DNA from: JASDSY01 sp041441465
GTDB taxonomy: Bacteria; Muiribacteriota; UBA9980
NCBI GenBank assembly: GCA_041441465.1
Contig: JASDSY010000005.1
Span: 171,171 to 235,170 of the forward strand
DNA length: 64,000 bases
Reading direction: 5' to 3'
Shown: positions 44,869 through 54,246 of the stretch, piece after piece
Position numbering within the stretch: position 1 is the stretch's first letter
Layout of the letters: every line of letters starts with the position of its first letter
Program-made: the position numbers and the translations under genes
The notes under the pieces: generated by a model
Databases searched by the model: none
The model's input: only the letters and a program-made list of their open reading frames with translations
Told to the model about the DNA's origin: nothing

Positions 44869-47391
44869 ATGACTGTTGATGATTTTTTTCGTGAGGTTTC
44901 AAGCACTTTTAAATCGCATGCGGATAATATACTTCCATTATTATTATTCATGTTTTTCGTCGCCTGCGTATGGTTTTATTTTGCATATTTAAGGCCCGAA
45001 CCGAAGCCTGAGGAAAAAAAGAAGGGCGCCGGCCTGAAATCGCTTTCCAGCTCCAGGCCGCCTATGCCGGAGGTTGACAGGTATAAAATCATTAACAATA
45101 TAATAAGCGACGATGCTTCGGACGATATCAAAACCTTGAAAGAAATAATAATTTCATACATAGACCATTATTGCGAATCACCGCTTGAACCTATATTTAT
45201 TAATTTTTTGAATGCGCAGTACTGGAATCTTATATATGCCATTATCAAAAACAGGTTTAGCAACGGCAATGATAAGGAAATGAAATTTACTAACGCCGAA
45301 AAATATTGCATAGATTTCGGCTATATTTCCGATAAATTAGTTGAAAGCCAGTGGCAGCTCGGCGACGCTACATTGAAAAGCGCCCTCGAGGTGACCGTCA
45401 CAATCCAGGGCCTGGACCTTACCTACCTCACTTTCTCGGATTGGCTGCTCGAAGAGCTGAAAAAATTCATCGGCCTGAAAAATATTGAAACTATTAATGC
45501 AATTCAGAAAAAAACTTCCGAAGAAATTGAAAATAATAATAAATTAAAAAAAGAATCGCGCGATTGTATAAACAACGTGCTGAATTTTATTGTTAATTCC
45601 AATGCTGTAAATAAGACGACCGTCGAAAAGATCGTTGACTTGACTAAAAAAATAAGTTCTTTGAATGATGTGTATTCGCTTATAAAATATAAAATGCAGG
45701 CCGGTTCGCACCTGACTAAAGAAGAAATGGCCGAATATGTGAATATCGAGAATTTTTTGCTCAATAATTTCAGGAATGAAAGAAGAACGCATCTGGCTAA
45801 ATTGCCGAACGGCGAAAAAATTGCCCATGAATTAAGGTTCCATGAGGAAAGAATGGTGAAAACCGAATGCGCCATTCTTCACCTTGTAGCTTTAAAAGGC
45901 CAGTATAAAGCTGAACTTGATGAAATTATCAGGACAAAACGCGAAGTTTCAAAAGATGAGAAAATAAAATTCCTGATAAGTAAAGTGGATTACATAAAAA
46001 ATTTACTCTGCAGCATCGCTCAGGCAAATGAACTTGAACCGATACTTTTTCTGACCAGGCGCCCGATCGGCAATACAACATACCAGATTACAAAAGTGAT
46101 CGCGAAAGTTTTGGAAGCAGATTCGACAATATTCTCGAACAGGCGCGCTAAAAACCTTGGAATTCCTCAATTTATATTTGTACCTGGATGCGGCAACGGA
46201 ATTTACCAGAAGGATATAAATTCATTTATAATTCCGGTTTTTCCATTAAAAGATTTCAGCGAGTCAATAATGACGGCGCTTGTTATGTACCGGCTCGATG
46301 TCGATGAATATGATTCATTGAAAAATTCTTACAGCATTCTTCCGGCTTATAAAAGACTATCGAAAAACGCGCTGGTTCAAACTTTAATAAAAGATTATAT
46401 CAGCTATATTACGCATAAGTCGTTGGACCGTGAAGTATTTAAGTGGTTTAAAAACAATATAATTCCTCAAAAATCACAAAATGTCAAAACAATCGAGGTT
46501 TCTAAAGCGTCCAAACCAGAGACCGAAATCGAAATGGAACGGAAAATCAATGAGATCGTAAAAGGCGCCCTGGAAGTCATTGAAGAAGTTTCTAAAGGAC
46601 ACGATGATTTTATGAAAGATGCGGCCCGCAATTTTCCGGATGAAGAAATTATCAAATCAGAGGAAAATCATTATGTGCCGGCGTCATGTAAAACACAACC
46701 GCCGGAAGTTAATAATGTCTCCAGGGATGAGAAGGTTAAACTTGATCAGCTCGCCCTGAATAACCAGAATGTTCAGAATTTTGATAAGCTGATAAAACCG
46801 GCCGCCGAAAAAGAAAATCCAGTTACCCCTCCCGCCGGGGTTATCAAACCGGAAACCGTTACGGGCGTTGATAATGTTAATGTGAATTCCGCTTTAACCG
46901 GTTCAGAAGTCAGGGTCGGATTAAATGCCGGCGCGGTTAATGGTGCGGCAGTTGAATTAAAAGAACAGGCGGCTGCCGTAAAAAACGTACAGGATCAGCC
47001 TGAAATTAAAACGGCCGATATTGGAAAAACTCAGGATGCTGTTTCTGCCGTCGCGGCTTCCGGCCAGCCGGCGGATACGCCCGCTGCTAAACCAGCTGCG
47101 GAACTTGAAAAAACACAGCTTACTGCTTCGGTTCCTGATAAAGCCGGAATAGTGCCTGTTAATGAAAATCAGCCTGCGCAGCCGCTGAAAACTCCGGAAG
47201 CTAAACCTGTAAGGCCTGTCGAGGAAATAAAAGCGTCGCTGATGGCGGTTATGGCCAAAATGGCTGAAACCGAAGCTAAGAATGGAGATGCCGCAAAAAT
47301 AAATGAGAATAAGCTCGAGGATTTTTTGAAAAAAATTAAGGACCACCCTGAGCTTCTTGAAATGTTCGGGGATATATTCAAGAAAAAATAA
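44869..47391 (+). CDS. Large single-anchor membrane protein with P/A-rich tail
   Basis: An 840-residue protein with a single membrane segment (about residues 20-44, ILPLLLFMFFVACVWFYFAYL), a short linker, and a mostly helical domain of about 500 residues that I cannot match (segments such as LEVTVTIQGLDLTYLTFSDW and IFVPGCGNGIYQKDINSFII). Residues about 600-785 are low complexity (Pro, Ala, Val, Lys, Glu), and a helical C-terminus ends LEDFLKKIKDHPELLEMFGD. The tail would extend from the membrane as a flexible arm. It ends the solute-binding-protein operon. Function unknown. Confidence 0.65.
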   Translation: MTVDDFFREVSSTFKSHADNILPLLLFMFFVACVWFYFAYLRPEPKPEEKKKGAGLKSLSSSRPPMPEVDRYKIINNIISDDASDDIKTLKEIIISYIDHYCESPLEPIFINFLNAQYWNLIYAIIKNRFSNGNDKEMKFTNAEKYCIDFGYISDKLVESQWQLGDATLKSALEVTVTIQGLDLTYLTFSDWLLEELKKFIGLKNIETINAIQKKTSEEIENNNKLKKESRDCINNVLNFIVNSNAVNKTTVEKIVDLTKKISSLNDVYSLIKYKMQAGSHLTKEEMAEYVNIENFLLNNFRNERRTHLAKLPNGEKIAHELRFHEERMVKTECAILHLVALKGQYKAELDEIIRTKREVSKDEKIKFLISKVDYIKNLLCSIAQANELEPILFLTRRPIGNTTYQITKVIAKVLEADSTIFSNRRAKNLGIPQFIFVPGCGNGIYQKDINSFIIPVFPLKDFSESIMTALVMYRLDVDEYDSLKNSYSILPAYKRLSKNALVQTLIKDYISYITHKSLDREVFKWFKNNIIPQKSQNVKTIEVSKASKPETEIEMERKINEIVKGALEVIEEVSKGHDDFMKDAARNFPDEEIIKSEENHYVPASCKTQPPEVNNVSRDEKVKLDQLALNNQNVQNFDKLIKPAAEKENPVTPPAGVIKPETVTGVDNVNVNSALTGSEVRVGLNAGAVNGAAVELKEQAAAVKNVQDQPEIKTADIGKTQDAVSAVAASGQPADTPAAKPAAELEKTQLTASVPDKAGIVPVNENQPAQPLKTPEAKPVRPVEEIKASLMAVMAKMAETEAKNGDAAKINENKLEDFLKKIKDHPELLEMFGDIFKKK

Positions 47392-47465
47392 TATAGCGTA
47401 AAAATCTTTATTGAAAATGACGCTGAAATATAAATTTTGTTTTATAGTACAGGAAAGAGGGAAGT

Positions 47466-48650
47466 ATGTCTAATAATAATGAATTTAAGGTACGTGATGA
47501 GTTTTTGCCATTTCACAGGTCGTGGTTTGGCGCGGAAGAAGAGAACGAAGTAATAGACGCGATGCGCTCAGGCTGGATTACCACAGGTCCGAAGACAAAG
47601 AAATTCGAGGAGGAATTTGCGGCCTATATAGGCGCTAAACACTGTCTTGCCGTTAATTCATGTACTTCGGCGCTTCATCTGGCTTACACCGTTCTTGGAA
47701 TTACCGAGGGTGATGAAGTTATAACTACGCCGATGACCTTTGCCGCCACTTCGAACGTAGCTGTACAGCTTGGCGCGAAACCTGTATTTGCAGATATCGT
47801 TCCGGAAACTTTAAACATCGACCCGGCAGAAATAGAAAAAAAGGTCACAAAAAAAACAAAACTGATAGTGCCTGTGCATTACATAGGGCAGCCGTGCCGC
47901 ATGGATGAAATTATGGCGATCGCTAAGAAAAATAACGCTTTTGTAGTCGAGGATGCTGCTCACGCCACCGAATCGGTTTATAAAAATCAGAAAATCGGTA
48001 CAATTTCAGATATGACCGCGTTTTCATTTTACGCTACCAAAAATATAGCCTGCGGCGAAGGCGGCGCATTGACTACTAACAATGATTCATATATTGAAAA
48101 AGCGCGTATATGGAACCTTCACGGCATGAGTAAAGACGCCTGGAAACGTTATTCAAAGACGGAATTTAAGCATTATGAAATCATGTGTCCGGGTTATAAA
48201 TATAACATGTCGGATATCCAGGCTGCCATGCTTTTGCACCAGCTTAAAAAGATCGATAAATTCTGGGAATTACGTAAAAAATACGTCGCAAGATATAACG
48301 ACTGCTTTAAAAATACGCCTGAAATTAAGCCGATCAGTATAATTGACGGAGTTAAGACCGCATATCATCTGTATCCTGTTATCTTGAAAACTGAAATGTT
48401 AAATTGCACGCGCGATGAATTTCTCGGTGAATTGCAGAAACTCAATATCGGCGTTTCTGTTCATTTTAACGCGCTGCATTTGCAGCCTTATTACCGCGAG
48501 AAATACGGTTATAAACGCGGCGATTTCCCGAACGCGGAATATGCTTCCGACCGTGTCATGACATTGCCGCTGTTTCCAAGAATGGCTGAAAGCGATGTTG
48601 ACTACGTTGTTTCGGCAGTTAAATACCTGATTGATAAACATAAAAAATAA
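47466..48650 (+). CDS. DegT/DnrJ/EryC1/StrS sugar aminotransferase
   Basis: A 394-residue PLP enzyme that adds an amino group to a nucleotide-linked keto sugar for surface polysaccharide or lipid A. The PLP Lys is in SFYATKNIACGEGGAL; other family signals are FHRSWFGAEEENEV, CTSALHLAYTVLGI, TTPMTFAATSNV and VEDAAHATES, and the C-terminal SVHFNALHLQPYYREKYG. The ArnB subgroup fits, but the sugar substrate cannot be fixed because no pathway partner is adjacent. AGAGGG before the ATG. It is followed by pyrG after 67 bases. Confidence 0.88.
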   Translation: MSNNNEFKVRDEFLPFHRSWFGAEEENEVIDAMRSGWITTGPKTKKFEEEFAAYIGAKHCLAVNSCTSALHLAYTVLGITEGDEVITTPMTFAATSNVAVQLGAKPVFADIVPETLNIDPAEIEKKVTKKTKLIVPVHYIGQPCRMDEIMAIAKKNNAFVVEDAAHATESVYKNQKIGTISDMTAFSFYATKNIACGEGGALTTNNDSYIEKARIWNLHGMSKDAWKRYSKTEFKHYEIMCPGYKYNMSDIQAAMLLHQLKKIDKFWELRKKYVARYNDCFKNTPEIKPISIIDGVKTAYHLYPVILKTEMLNCTRDEFLGELQKLNIGVSVHFNALHLQPYYREKYGYKRGDFPNAEYASDRVMTLPLFPRMAESDVDYVVSAVKYLIDKHKK

Positions 48651-48717
48651 TAACAGCGCTCTTTGTTTTACTTGAGTTGAATTTGTATATATTATAATTT
48701 AGGAGTGAAATTATAAA

Positions 48718-50319
48718 ATGGCAAAATTTATATTCGTAACGGGCGGCGTGGTTTCATCGCTCGGCAAGGGGATCACCGCTGCTTCGGCAGGAAGGCTTTT
48801 GAAGGCGCGCGGACTTTCAGTCACGATTATAAAGTGCGATCCTTACTTGAATATCGATCCCGGCACAATGTCTCCTTACCAGCACGGCGAAGTATTCGTC
48901 ACTGACGACGGCGCGGAAACAGACCTCGATCTTGGGCATTATGAAAGATATTGCGATATAAATTTAAGCCGTTACAATAATATCACCGCCGGACAGGTTT
49001 ATAACGCTATTTTAATGAATGAGCGCCGCGGCGATTATCTTGGCGGCACTGTTCAGACGATACCCCATGTCACTAATAATATCAAGGAAAAAATACAGAG
49101 GCCGGTCGCGGACAGCAATTCCGATATTGTAATTGTAGAAGTCGGCGGCACTGTCGGCGATATCGAGTGCCTTCCGTTTTTAGAGGCCATCAGGCAGATG
49201 AAATACGACCTTGGCCGCGAAAATGTAATGTATATCCACGTAACGCTAGTGCCTTATATGAAAGCTGCCGGCGAACTTAAAACAAAACCGACGCAGCATT
49301 CGGTCAAAGAATTAAGGTCGATCGGTATATCGCCTGATGTTATCGTATGCCGGACGGAACATGCCATAAGCGATGATATGAAAAGAAAAATAAGCCTTTT
49401 TACAGACGTTCCGGTTGAGGCGGTAATCGAGGCGCGCGACGCCGGTTCGCTTTACGAAATCCCGCTAGTGATGGAACAGGAAGGCCTGGCAACCGCCATA
49501 ATAAAAAGACTCGGCCTCGAATGCCGCGAGCCTGAACTTAATGAATGGAAAAAATATGTCGACGCTTTCCATAATTTGAAAAATACCGTAACTATAGGAC
49601 TTGTCGGGAAGTATACGGGCCTTAAGGATGCGTATATAAGCGTCGCAGAATCGCTTTATCATGCCGGCGTGGCTAATGATGCACGCGTGAAAATTAAATA
49701 TATAGCTTCGGAATCTGAAAATGACGAATTAAAAAAACAGCTGGACGAAGTTGACGGCGTTCTGGTACCGGGCGGCTTTGGCGAGCGCGGTATAGAAGGA
49801 AAAATTGCGGCTGTAAAATATGCGCGTGAGAATAAAAAGCCGTTTCTAGGTATATGCCTTGGAATGCAGATTGCCGTGATTGAGTTTGCGCGCAATATAT
49901 GCGGACTTAAAGACGCTAACTCGACGGAATTTGACGAAACGACAAAAAATCCGGTTGTTCATATACTGCCCGAGAAAAAAGAACTTGAAAACCTCGGCGG
50001 TACTTTGAGGCGCGGCATATATCCATGCAGGGTTTCGGAAAACAGCACGGCCGGAAAAGTTTATAACCAGAATCATATAATTTACGAAAGGCACCGCCAT
50101 CGTTATGAGGTCAATAACTCATACCGCGAACAGTTTTGCGCTGCCGGACTTAAAATTTCAGGCATTTCCCCGGATAATCATCTTGTCGAAATGGTGGAGC
50201 TAGAAAATCATCCGTATTTTATAAGCTGTCAGTTCCACCCTGAATTTAAGTCAAGGCCCGGAAAACCGGCGCCGCTTTTTGACGGATTGATAGCCGCCTG
50301 TATGGCTTCAAAAAAATAG
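48718..50319 (+). CDS. pyrG: CTP synthase
   Basis: Makes CTP from UTP, ATP and glutamine. The 533-residue protein has the synthetase start FVTGGVVSSLGKGITAASAG, KCDPYLNIDPGTMSPYQHGE, and the C-terminal class I amidotransferase domain with the nucleophile in LGICLGMQ (Cys near 381) and the His/Glu pair in CQFHPEFKSRPGKP. All catalytic residues are visible. AGGAG lies upstream of the ATG. Length and gene content are normal for bacteria. Confidence 0.96.
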   Translation: MAKFIFVTGGVVSSLGKGITAASAGRLLKARGLSVTIIKCDPYLNIDPGTMSPYQHGEVFVTDDGAETDLDLGHYERYCDINLSRYNNITAGQVYNAILMNERRGDYLGGTVQTIPHVTNNIKEKIQRPVADSNSDIVIVEVGGTVGDIECLPFLEAIRQMKYDLGRENVMYIHVTLVPYMKAAGELKTKPTQHSVKELRSIGISPDVIVCRTEHAISDDMKRKISLFTDVPVEAVIEARDAGSLYEIPLVMEQEGLATAIIKRLGLECREPELNEWKKYVDAFHNLKNTVTIGLVGKYTGLKDAYISVAESLYHAGVANDARVKIKYIASESENDELKKQLDEVDGVLVPGGFGERGIEGKIAAVKYARENKKPFLGICLGMQIAVIEFARNICGLKDANSTEFDETTKNPVVHILPEKKELENLGGTLRRGIYPCRVSENSTAGKVYNQNHIIYERHRHRYEVNNSYREQFCAAGLKISGISPDNHLVEMVELENHPYFISCQFHPEFKSRPGKPAPLFDGLIAACMASKK

Positions 50320-50455
50320 GGCCGAACGATAAATTTTGAAACAAATTTCTAAATTTTATAGTAATAAAAAAACATAATTTGCGCTGCTGTTATTTTAAGT
50401 TTTATATTCAAAAAAATTAAAATTTTTGCTGCTCAAATATACGGAAAGGAACAAT

Positions 50456-50773
50456 ATGAAACAGATGTTAGCTATGTTTAAACTTGCGTGGGGCAAGCTG
50501 AGAAGATTTTATTATCACAAATTAAATCGCAGTTACATAATAAAGTCAAAAGAAAAAAGGCACGGCGAATGCGCCAGATGCGGCACATGTTGTAAGCTTA
50601 TGTTTAAATGCCCGTTTCTCGACGAATCCCAGACTCCGTCGTTATGTAAAATCCATAACACCAGGCCTTTTAACTGCCGGATATTCCCGGTTGACCGCGC
50701 CGATATAGCCGATAAGAACCTGGTGGACTCATCTAAAAAATGCGGTTATTACTTCGAGTCTGAAAAAAAATAA
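50456..50773 (+). CDS. YkgJ-family Cys-rich protein
   Basis: A 105-residue member of the same zinc/iron-chelating family as the gene at 20503. The pattern is ECARCGTCCKLMFKCPFLD, then SLCKIHNTRPFNCRIFPVD and KCGYYFE. Start chosen at 50456 because GGAAAGGA lies just upstream; an earlier ATG lacks a ribosome site. The N-terminal 30 residues are basic and aromatic. Function not established. Confidence 0.8.
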   Translation: MKQMLAMFKLAWGKLRRFYYHKLNRSYIIKSKEKRHGECARCGTCCKLMFKCPFLDESQTPSLCKIHNTRPFNCRIFPVDRADIADKNLVDSSKKCGYYFESEKK

Positions 50774-50820
50774 ACGTCTGCCGGGCGTTTATAAAAATCG
50801 GTAAAAAAATATTAAAAAAA

Positions 50821-50849
50821 TTGAATTAACTCTTTTTTTTTGATATAAT
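50821..50849 (+). promoter_or_regulatory. Sigma-70-type promoter of the 286-residue exported protein
   Basis: TTGAAT (50821-50826) and TATAAT (50844-50849), exactly 17 bases apart, 35 bases before the ATG. A GGGGG ribosome site follows. Confidence 0.8.
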
Positions 50850-50883
50850 ATAAAAAAAGAAAAAATAAGTAGGGGGTTTTATA

Positions 50884-51744
50884 ATGAGAAAACAGAGTTT
50901 ATTATCAATCGTTCTTATTTTCGCAATTTTATTTTCTAACGCAGTGGCTTTCGCTAAAGCGAAAGATGACAAATCAGAATACCTTCGCACACAGGCATTA
51001 ATGGGCAATAACCAGAATGACGACACCAGAGACGGCGAAGAACCAGCTCCCGGCCCGGCTCCTGCCGACCAGACACCGGCTCCGGTTCCTTCATCGCCTT
51101 CAATCCCTGGACCTGATTCATCAGCACCGGCTGACGATCAGTCGACGCCTGCCGCTTCAAGCAAACTTTACTATTGCGTGGTCCCAAAAGATCATGTAGG
51201 TAATTTAGAAGCTTTCTGCAATAAATATAACGCGCCAATCCTCGTTTACCGCGCTTTCAACCAGCTCGTGGTTATGAAAAGACTCGGCGTTGTGGTTACG
51301 GTTAATCCTGCTAACAAATACTTTATCTCGCAGTTAAGAAAAAATTATAACGCGAAACCTTTAAAAGACGTTACATTAAGAGTTAAAATCAAAGTAAGCT
51401 CAGTAATGTACAATGTCAACATAACAAAAGACGCATTTGTAACCGGCGATTTCGGCGGCTGCGATGCTCTTCTCGCTCCGATGATAAAAACCCCTTACGG
51501 CAGCGGCTGCACTATGTTTAAAGGCATAGCAAAAGCTTTCCCGGGCCTTCTCGATAAAGTTACAGTAAAAGAAAACGAATACATGGGTTTTGGTAAAAAA
51601 CGCAAAATATTATTTAACCCTATTGTTACAGTCGAAATGCTCGCACTTAATATGAACGGCAAAAACAAAAACGTAACATTGTTCTTCGAACAGTATGCTT
51701 ACGAAACTATCAAACACGCCGCTAACTACAACTGGAACAAATAA
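50884..51744 (+). CDS. Exported protein with Pro-rich linker, probably highly expressed
   Basis: A 286-residue protein with a signal peptide (LLSIVLIFAILFSNAVAFA), a Pro/Ala/Ser/Asp-rich linker (about 52-93), and a compact C-terminal domain (about 97-286) with strands such as LYYCVVPKDHVGNLEAF, VTLRVKIKVSSVMYNVNI and FNPIVTVEMLALNMNG. Codons end in C more often than in neighbours, and it has a near-consensus promoter, a strong ribosome site and a strong terminator of its own, all pointing to high expression. Three Cys lie in the domain. I do not recognise the family. Confidence 0.7.
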   Translation: MRKQSLLSIVLIFAILFSNAVAFAKAKDDKSEYLRTQALMGNNQNDDTRDGEEPAPGPAPADQTPAPVPSSPSIPGPDSSAPADDQSTPAASSKLYYCVVPKDHVGNLEAFCNKYNAPILVYRAFNQLVVMKRLGVVVTVNPANKYFISQLRKNYNAKPLKDVTLRVKIKVSSVMYNVNITKDAFVTGDFGGCDALLAPMIKTPYGSGCTMFKGIAKAFPGLLDKVTVKENEYMGFGKKRKILFNPIVTVEMLALNMNGKNKNVTLFFEQYAYETIKHAANYNWNK

Positions 51745-51791
51745 TCCGATAAAAATTAAAGCATAAACTAAAATAAAAACATATCATTATC

Positions 51792-51838
51792 AAAATGGCT
51801 GTCCGAAAAGATAATTTTCGAAACAGCCATTTTTTTAT
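51792..51838 (+). terminator. Strong intrinsic terminator
   Basis: AAAATGGCTGT-CGAAAA pairs with TTTTCG-ACAGCCATTTT, followed by a T-run. It terminates the exported protein gene. Confidence 0.93.
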
Positions 51839-51915
51839 TCAGAAATAAAATTTTAAGTCCGCGATAATTCTTTTTTTAAAATTTTTACCGATATTAAAAT
51901 GATTAAAGTCCGGTC

Positions 51916-52027
51916 AATAATCCCAAAAATACAACCGGAGTTAGTAAATTGTTATATGTTGAAATTAGTGAAAACAATAATTCTGGCTAATGAAAATATT
52001 GTTTTAGTAAAAATTTTCATTTGCTAG
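51916..52027 (+). repeat. Dispersed intergenic repeat, copy 2
   Basis: About 110 bases that align end to end with copy 1 at 16211-16321. It lies between a terminator and the UbiA-family gene, whose GGAGG site starts a few bases later. The 3' end of both copies is ATTTTCATTTG-TAG. Confidence 0.6.
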
Positions 52028-52058
52028 ATAATTCGTTATAAAAAAATTTGGAGGCTGA

Positions 52059-52940
52059 ATGAGCCAGATTTATTACATATTATTAAGTATGCGGCCGAAG
52101 CAGTGGATAAAAAATTGTTTTATATTCCTGCCGCTTCTTTTTTCTAAAAAAATTCTTTATCTAAACGACAATATAAACGCGCTTATAGCTTTTGCGGTAT
52201 TTTGCATGTTTTCGGGTGCGGTTTATCTTTTGAATGATACGATAGATTGCGAAAAAGATAAATTACACCATAAAAAATGCCACAGGCCTATTCCCTCGGG
52301 TAAATTAAGTGTAAAATCAGCCTGGAGCGGCATTTACTTTATAATATTAACAGGTTCGTTAATTGCCCTGTCCATAAGTAAAGTTCTATTAATTACAGTC
52401 AGCGTTTATTTTTTTATGAATATCGCTTATTCGCTGAATTTGAAAAAACTTGTCATTTTAGACGTAATATGTATAGCCGTCGGATTTACGCTGCGCGTGC
52501 TTGCCGGAGCGGCGGCGATATCGGTAGCGCCTTCGCACTGGCTTTTAATGTGCGCGTTTTTAATATCTTTATTCCTCGGTTTCTGCAAAAGGCGCGCGGA
52601 AATTATAACGCTTTCAAGCAAAGCTAACGAGCACCGCGAAGTGCTCGAACATTATACGGTGGCATTTTTAGATCAGATGATCGTGATTTCAACTTCGGCA
52701 ACTATTATGTCATACGCACTTTACACGATGTCATCTGAAACGGTAAAAAAGTTTAATACCGAGAATTTGATTTATACCGTGCCTTTTGTTATTTACGGAA
52801 TATTCAGGTATTTATACCTTGTTCATAAAAAAGCAGGCGGCGGCTCGCCGACTGAAGCCGTTTTAACCGATATGCCTATCATCCTATGTGTGATATCATG
52901 GGCGGCAATTTCCGGCATGATTATTTTTCAGTTAATATGA
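52059..52940 (+). CDS. UbiA-family prenyltransferase, DPPR-synthase-like
   Basis: A 293-residue membrane prenyltransferase with about eight hydrophobic segments. The start MRPKQWIKNCFIFLPLLFS and the Mg-diphosphate motif NDTIDCEKDKLHHKKCHRPI are typical of the decaprenyl-phosphate phosphoribose synthase subgroup rather than quinone enzymes; the second Asp-rich loop is less clear. It would attach phosphoribose to a polyprenyl phosphate for cell-envelope sugars. GGAGG precedes the ATG. It overlaps the 3' end of the convergent glycosylase gene by 20 bases. Confidence 0.85.
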   Translation: MSQIYYILLSMRPKQWIKNCFIFLPLLFSKKILYLNDNINALIAFAVFCMFSGAVYLLNDTIDCEKDKLHHKKCHRPIPSGKLSVKSAWSGIYFIILTGSLIALSISKVLLITVSVYFFMNIAYSLNLKKLVILDVICIAVGFTLRVLAGAAAISVAPSHWLLMCAFLISLFLGFCKRRAEIITLSSKANEHREVLEHYTVAFLDQMIVISTSATIMSYALYTMSSETVKKFNTENLIYTVPFVIYGIFRYLYLVHKKAGGGSPTEAVLTDMPIILCVISWAAISGMIIFQLI

Positions 52941-53448
52941 AACGCAGCGGCTTATCTTTCCATTCGCCGGCATAATCGATGCCGACCCGCCTGTCTGTCT
53001 TGAATTTGACCGGCGCGTTTTTTCTTTTTTCAACCCAGATCCTTTCTTTTTCTGTAAGGTCAAGGCCGTTGAATGTTTTATCAAGTTGCAAATATCGGCA
53101 TGTTTTTCCCGGTCCGTTTAAAACCAGGCCTTCAGGTGTTTTAATTCCCCTGATTAATACGGCGCACGCGTTGCCTTCGCTTTCAGTAACTAAATTAAGG
53201 CAAAAGTACATTCCGTAAATCATATATATATATGAAAATCCGGGCGGCCCAAACATTACTTCCGTCCGTTTTGTACGGCCTTTCGACGCGTGGCACGCAA
53301 GATCGGCGACACCGCAATAGGCTTCCGTTTCGGTTATCGTGCCGCTTAATTTCACGTCTTCATTTGTTTTTACGAAAATTTCACAGCCTAGTAATTCCTG
53401 CGCGCACACTACAGTATCGCGATCATAAAATCCGCGGTCCAGGAGCAT
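52921..53448 (-). CDS. 3-methyladenine DNA glycosylase (AAG/Mpg type)
   Basis: A 175-residue base-excision repair enzyme that removes alkylated purines. The conserved catalytic and DNA-contact blocks are ETEAYCGVADLACHAS (with the catalytic Glu), RTEVMFGPPGFSYIYMIYGM, and VLIRGIKTPEGL, followed by GPGKTCRYLQLDKTFNG. The protein is slightly shorter than average but complete. It starts six bases after the SDR stop and is probably co-transcribed with it, an association without an obvious functional logic. Confidence 0.92.
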   Translation of the reverse strand: MLLDRGFYDRDTVVCAQELLGCEIFVKTNEDVKLSGTITETEAYCGVADLACHASKGRTKRTEVMFGPPGFSYIYMIYGMYFCLNLVTESEGNACAVLIRGIKTPEGLVLNGPGKTCRYLQLDKTFNGLDLTEKERIWVEKRKNAPVKFKTDRRVGIDYAGEWKDKPLRFILTEK

Positions 53449-53454
53449 ATTATT

Positions 53455-54246
53455 TTAAACCGCCTTATTGCCGTTATTTCTATGCACAAGCCCGGCTGAT
53501 GCCTGCGCTACCGGCATTAATATTATCTCATTAATGTTAACGTGCTTCGGCCGCGTTGCTGCGTAAAACACCGAATCAGCGATGTCATCCGCGGTAAGCG
53601 GCGTCATATTTTCATACACTTTTTTGGCGCGTTCGGCATCGCCGTTAAAACGCACAACGCTGAAACCTGTTTCGACCATGCCGGGATCGATAGACGTTAC
53701 TTTCACTTCATAACCTAAAAGGTCGCAGCGAAGCGCCCGTGAAATGGCGTTTACAGAGTGCTTGGTTGCGCAATATACTGCGCCGCCTGGATATACCTCA
53801 TGGCCTGCTATCGATCCGATATTAATTATATGGCCGCTGTTTCTTTCCGTCATTATTTTAAGGACGTATTTTGTGCAATAAAGAAGGCCTTTTACGTTCG
53901 TGTCTATCATGTCTTCCCAATCTTCGATTTTTCCGTCCTGAAGCTTGTCAAGACCGTGCGCCAGCCCTGCATTATTAACCAGGATGTCGATATTTTTGAA
54001 TTCGGTCGGAAGGGTTTCAAAAAAAGACCTGACGCCGGCTTTGTCGCGGACATCGAGTTGGCACGCTAAAACCTTAATTTTAGGATATTTTGAATTAAGG
54101 TCGTTTTTTACGCTTTCTATTTTTCCGATATTTCTGGATGTTATTATGAGGTTGGCGCCGCTTTCGGCGAATTTATAAGCGCACGCTTCGCCTATCCCGC
54201 TTGACGCGCCAGTTACTAAAACTATTTTTCCAGTTAAATTTTGCAT
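53455..54246 (-). CDS. Short-chain dehydrogenase/reductase
   Basis: A 263-residue classical SDR. NAD(P)-binding TGASSGIGEACAYKFAESG (residues 12-30), NNAGLAHG, and the catalytic IGSIAGHEVYPGG with YCATK. It resembles the YdfG/serine 3-dehydrogenase subgroup, in which NADP is used to oxidise small hydroxy acids, but the substrate is not determined. First gene of a two-gene unit with the DNA glycosylase. A 519-base divergent spacer lies upstream. Confidence 0.9.
   Translation of the reverse strand: MQNLTGKIVLVTGASSGIGEACAYKFAESGANLIITSRNIGKIESVKNDLNSKYPKIKVLACQLDVRDKAGVRSFFETLPTEFKNIDILVNNAGLAHGLDKLQDGKIEDWEDMIDTNVKGLLYCTKYVLKIMTERNSGHIINIGSIAGHEVYPGGAVYCATKHSVNAISRALRCDLLGYEVKVTSIDPGMVETGFSVVRFNGDAERAKKVYENMTPLTADDIADSVFYAATRPKHVNINEIILMPVAQASAGLVHRNNGNKAV

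Noticed and set aside
48672..48698. TTGAGT and TATAAT upstream of pyrG as a promoter
   Set aside because: The spacer is only 15 bases and the leader would be too short to hold the ribosome site comfortably.
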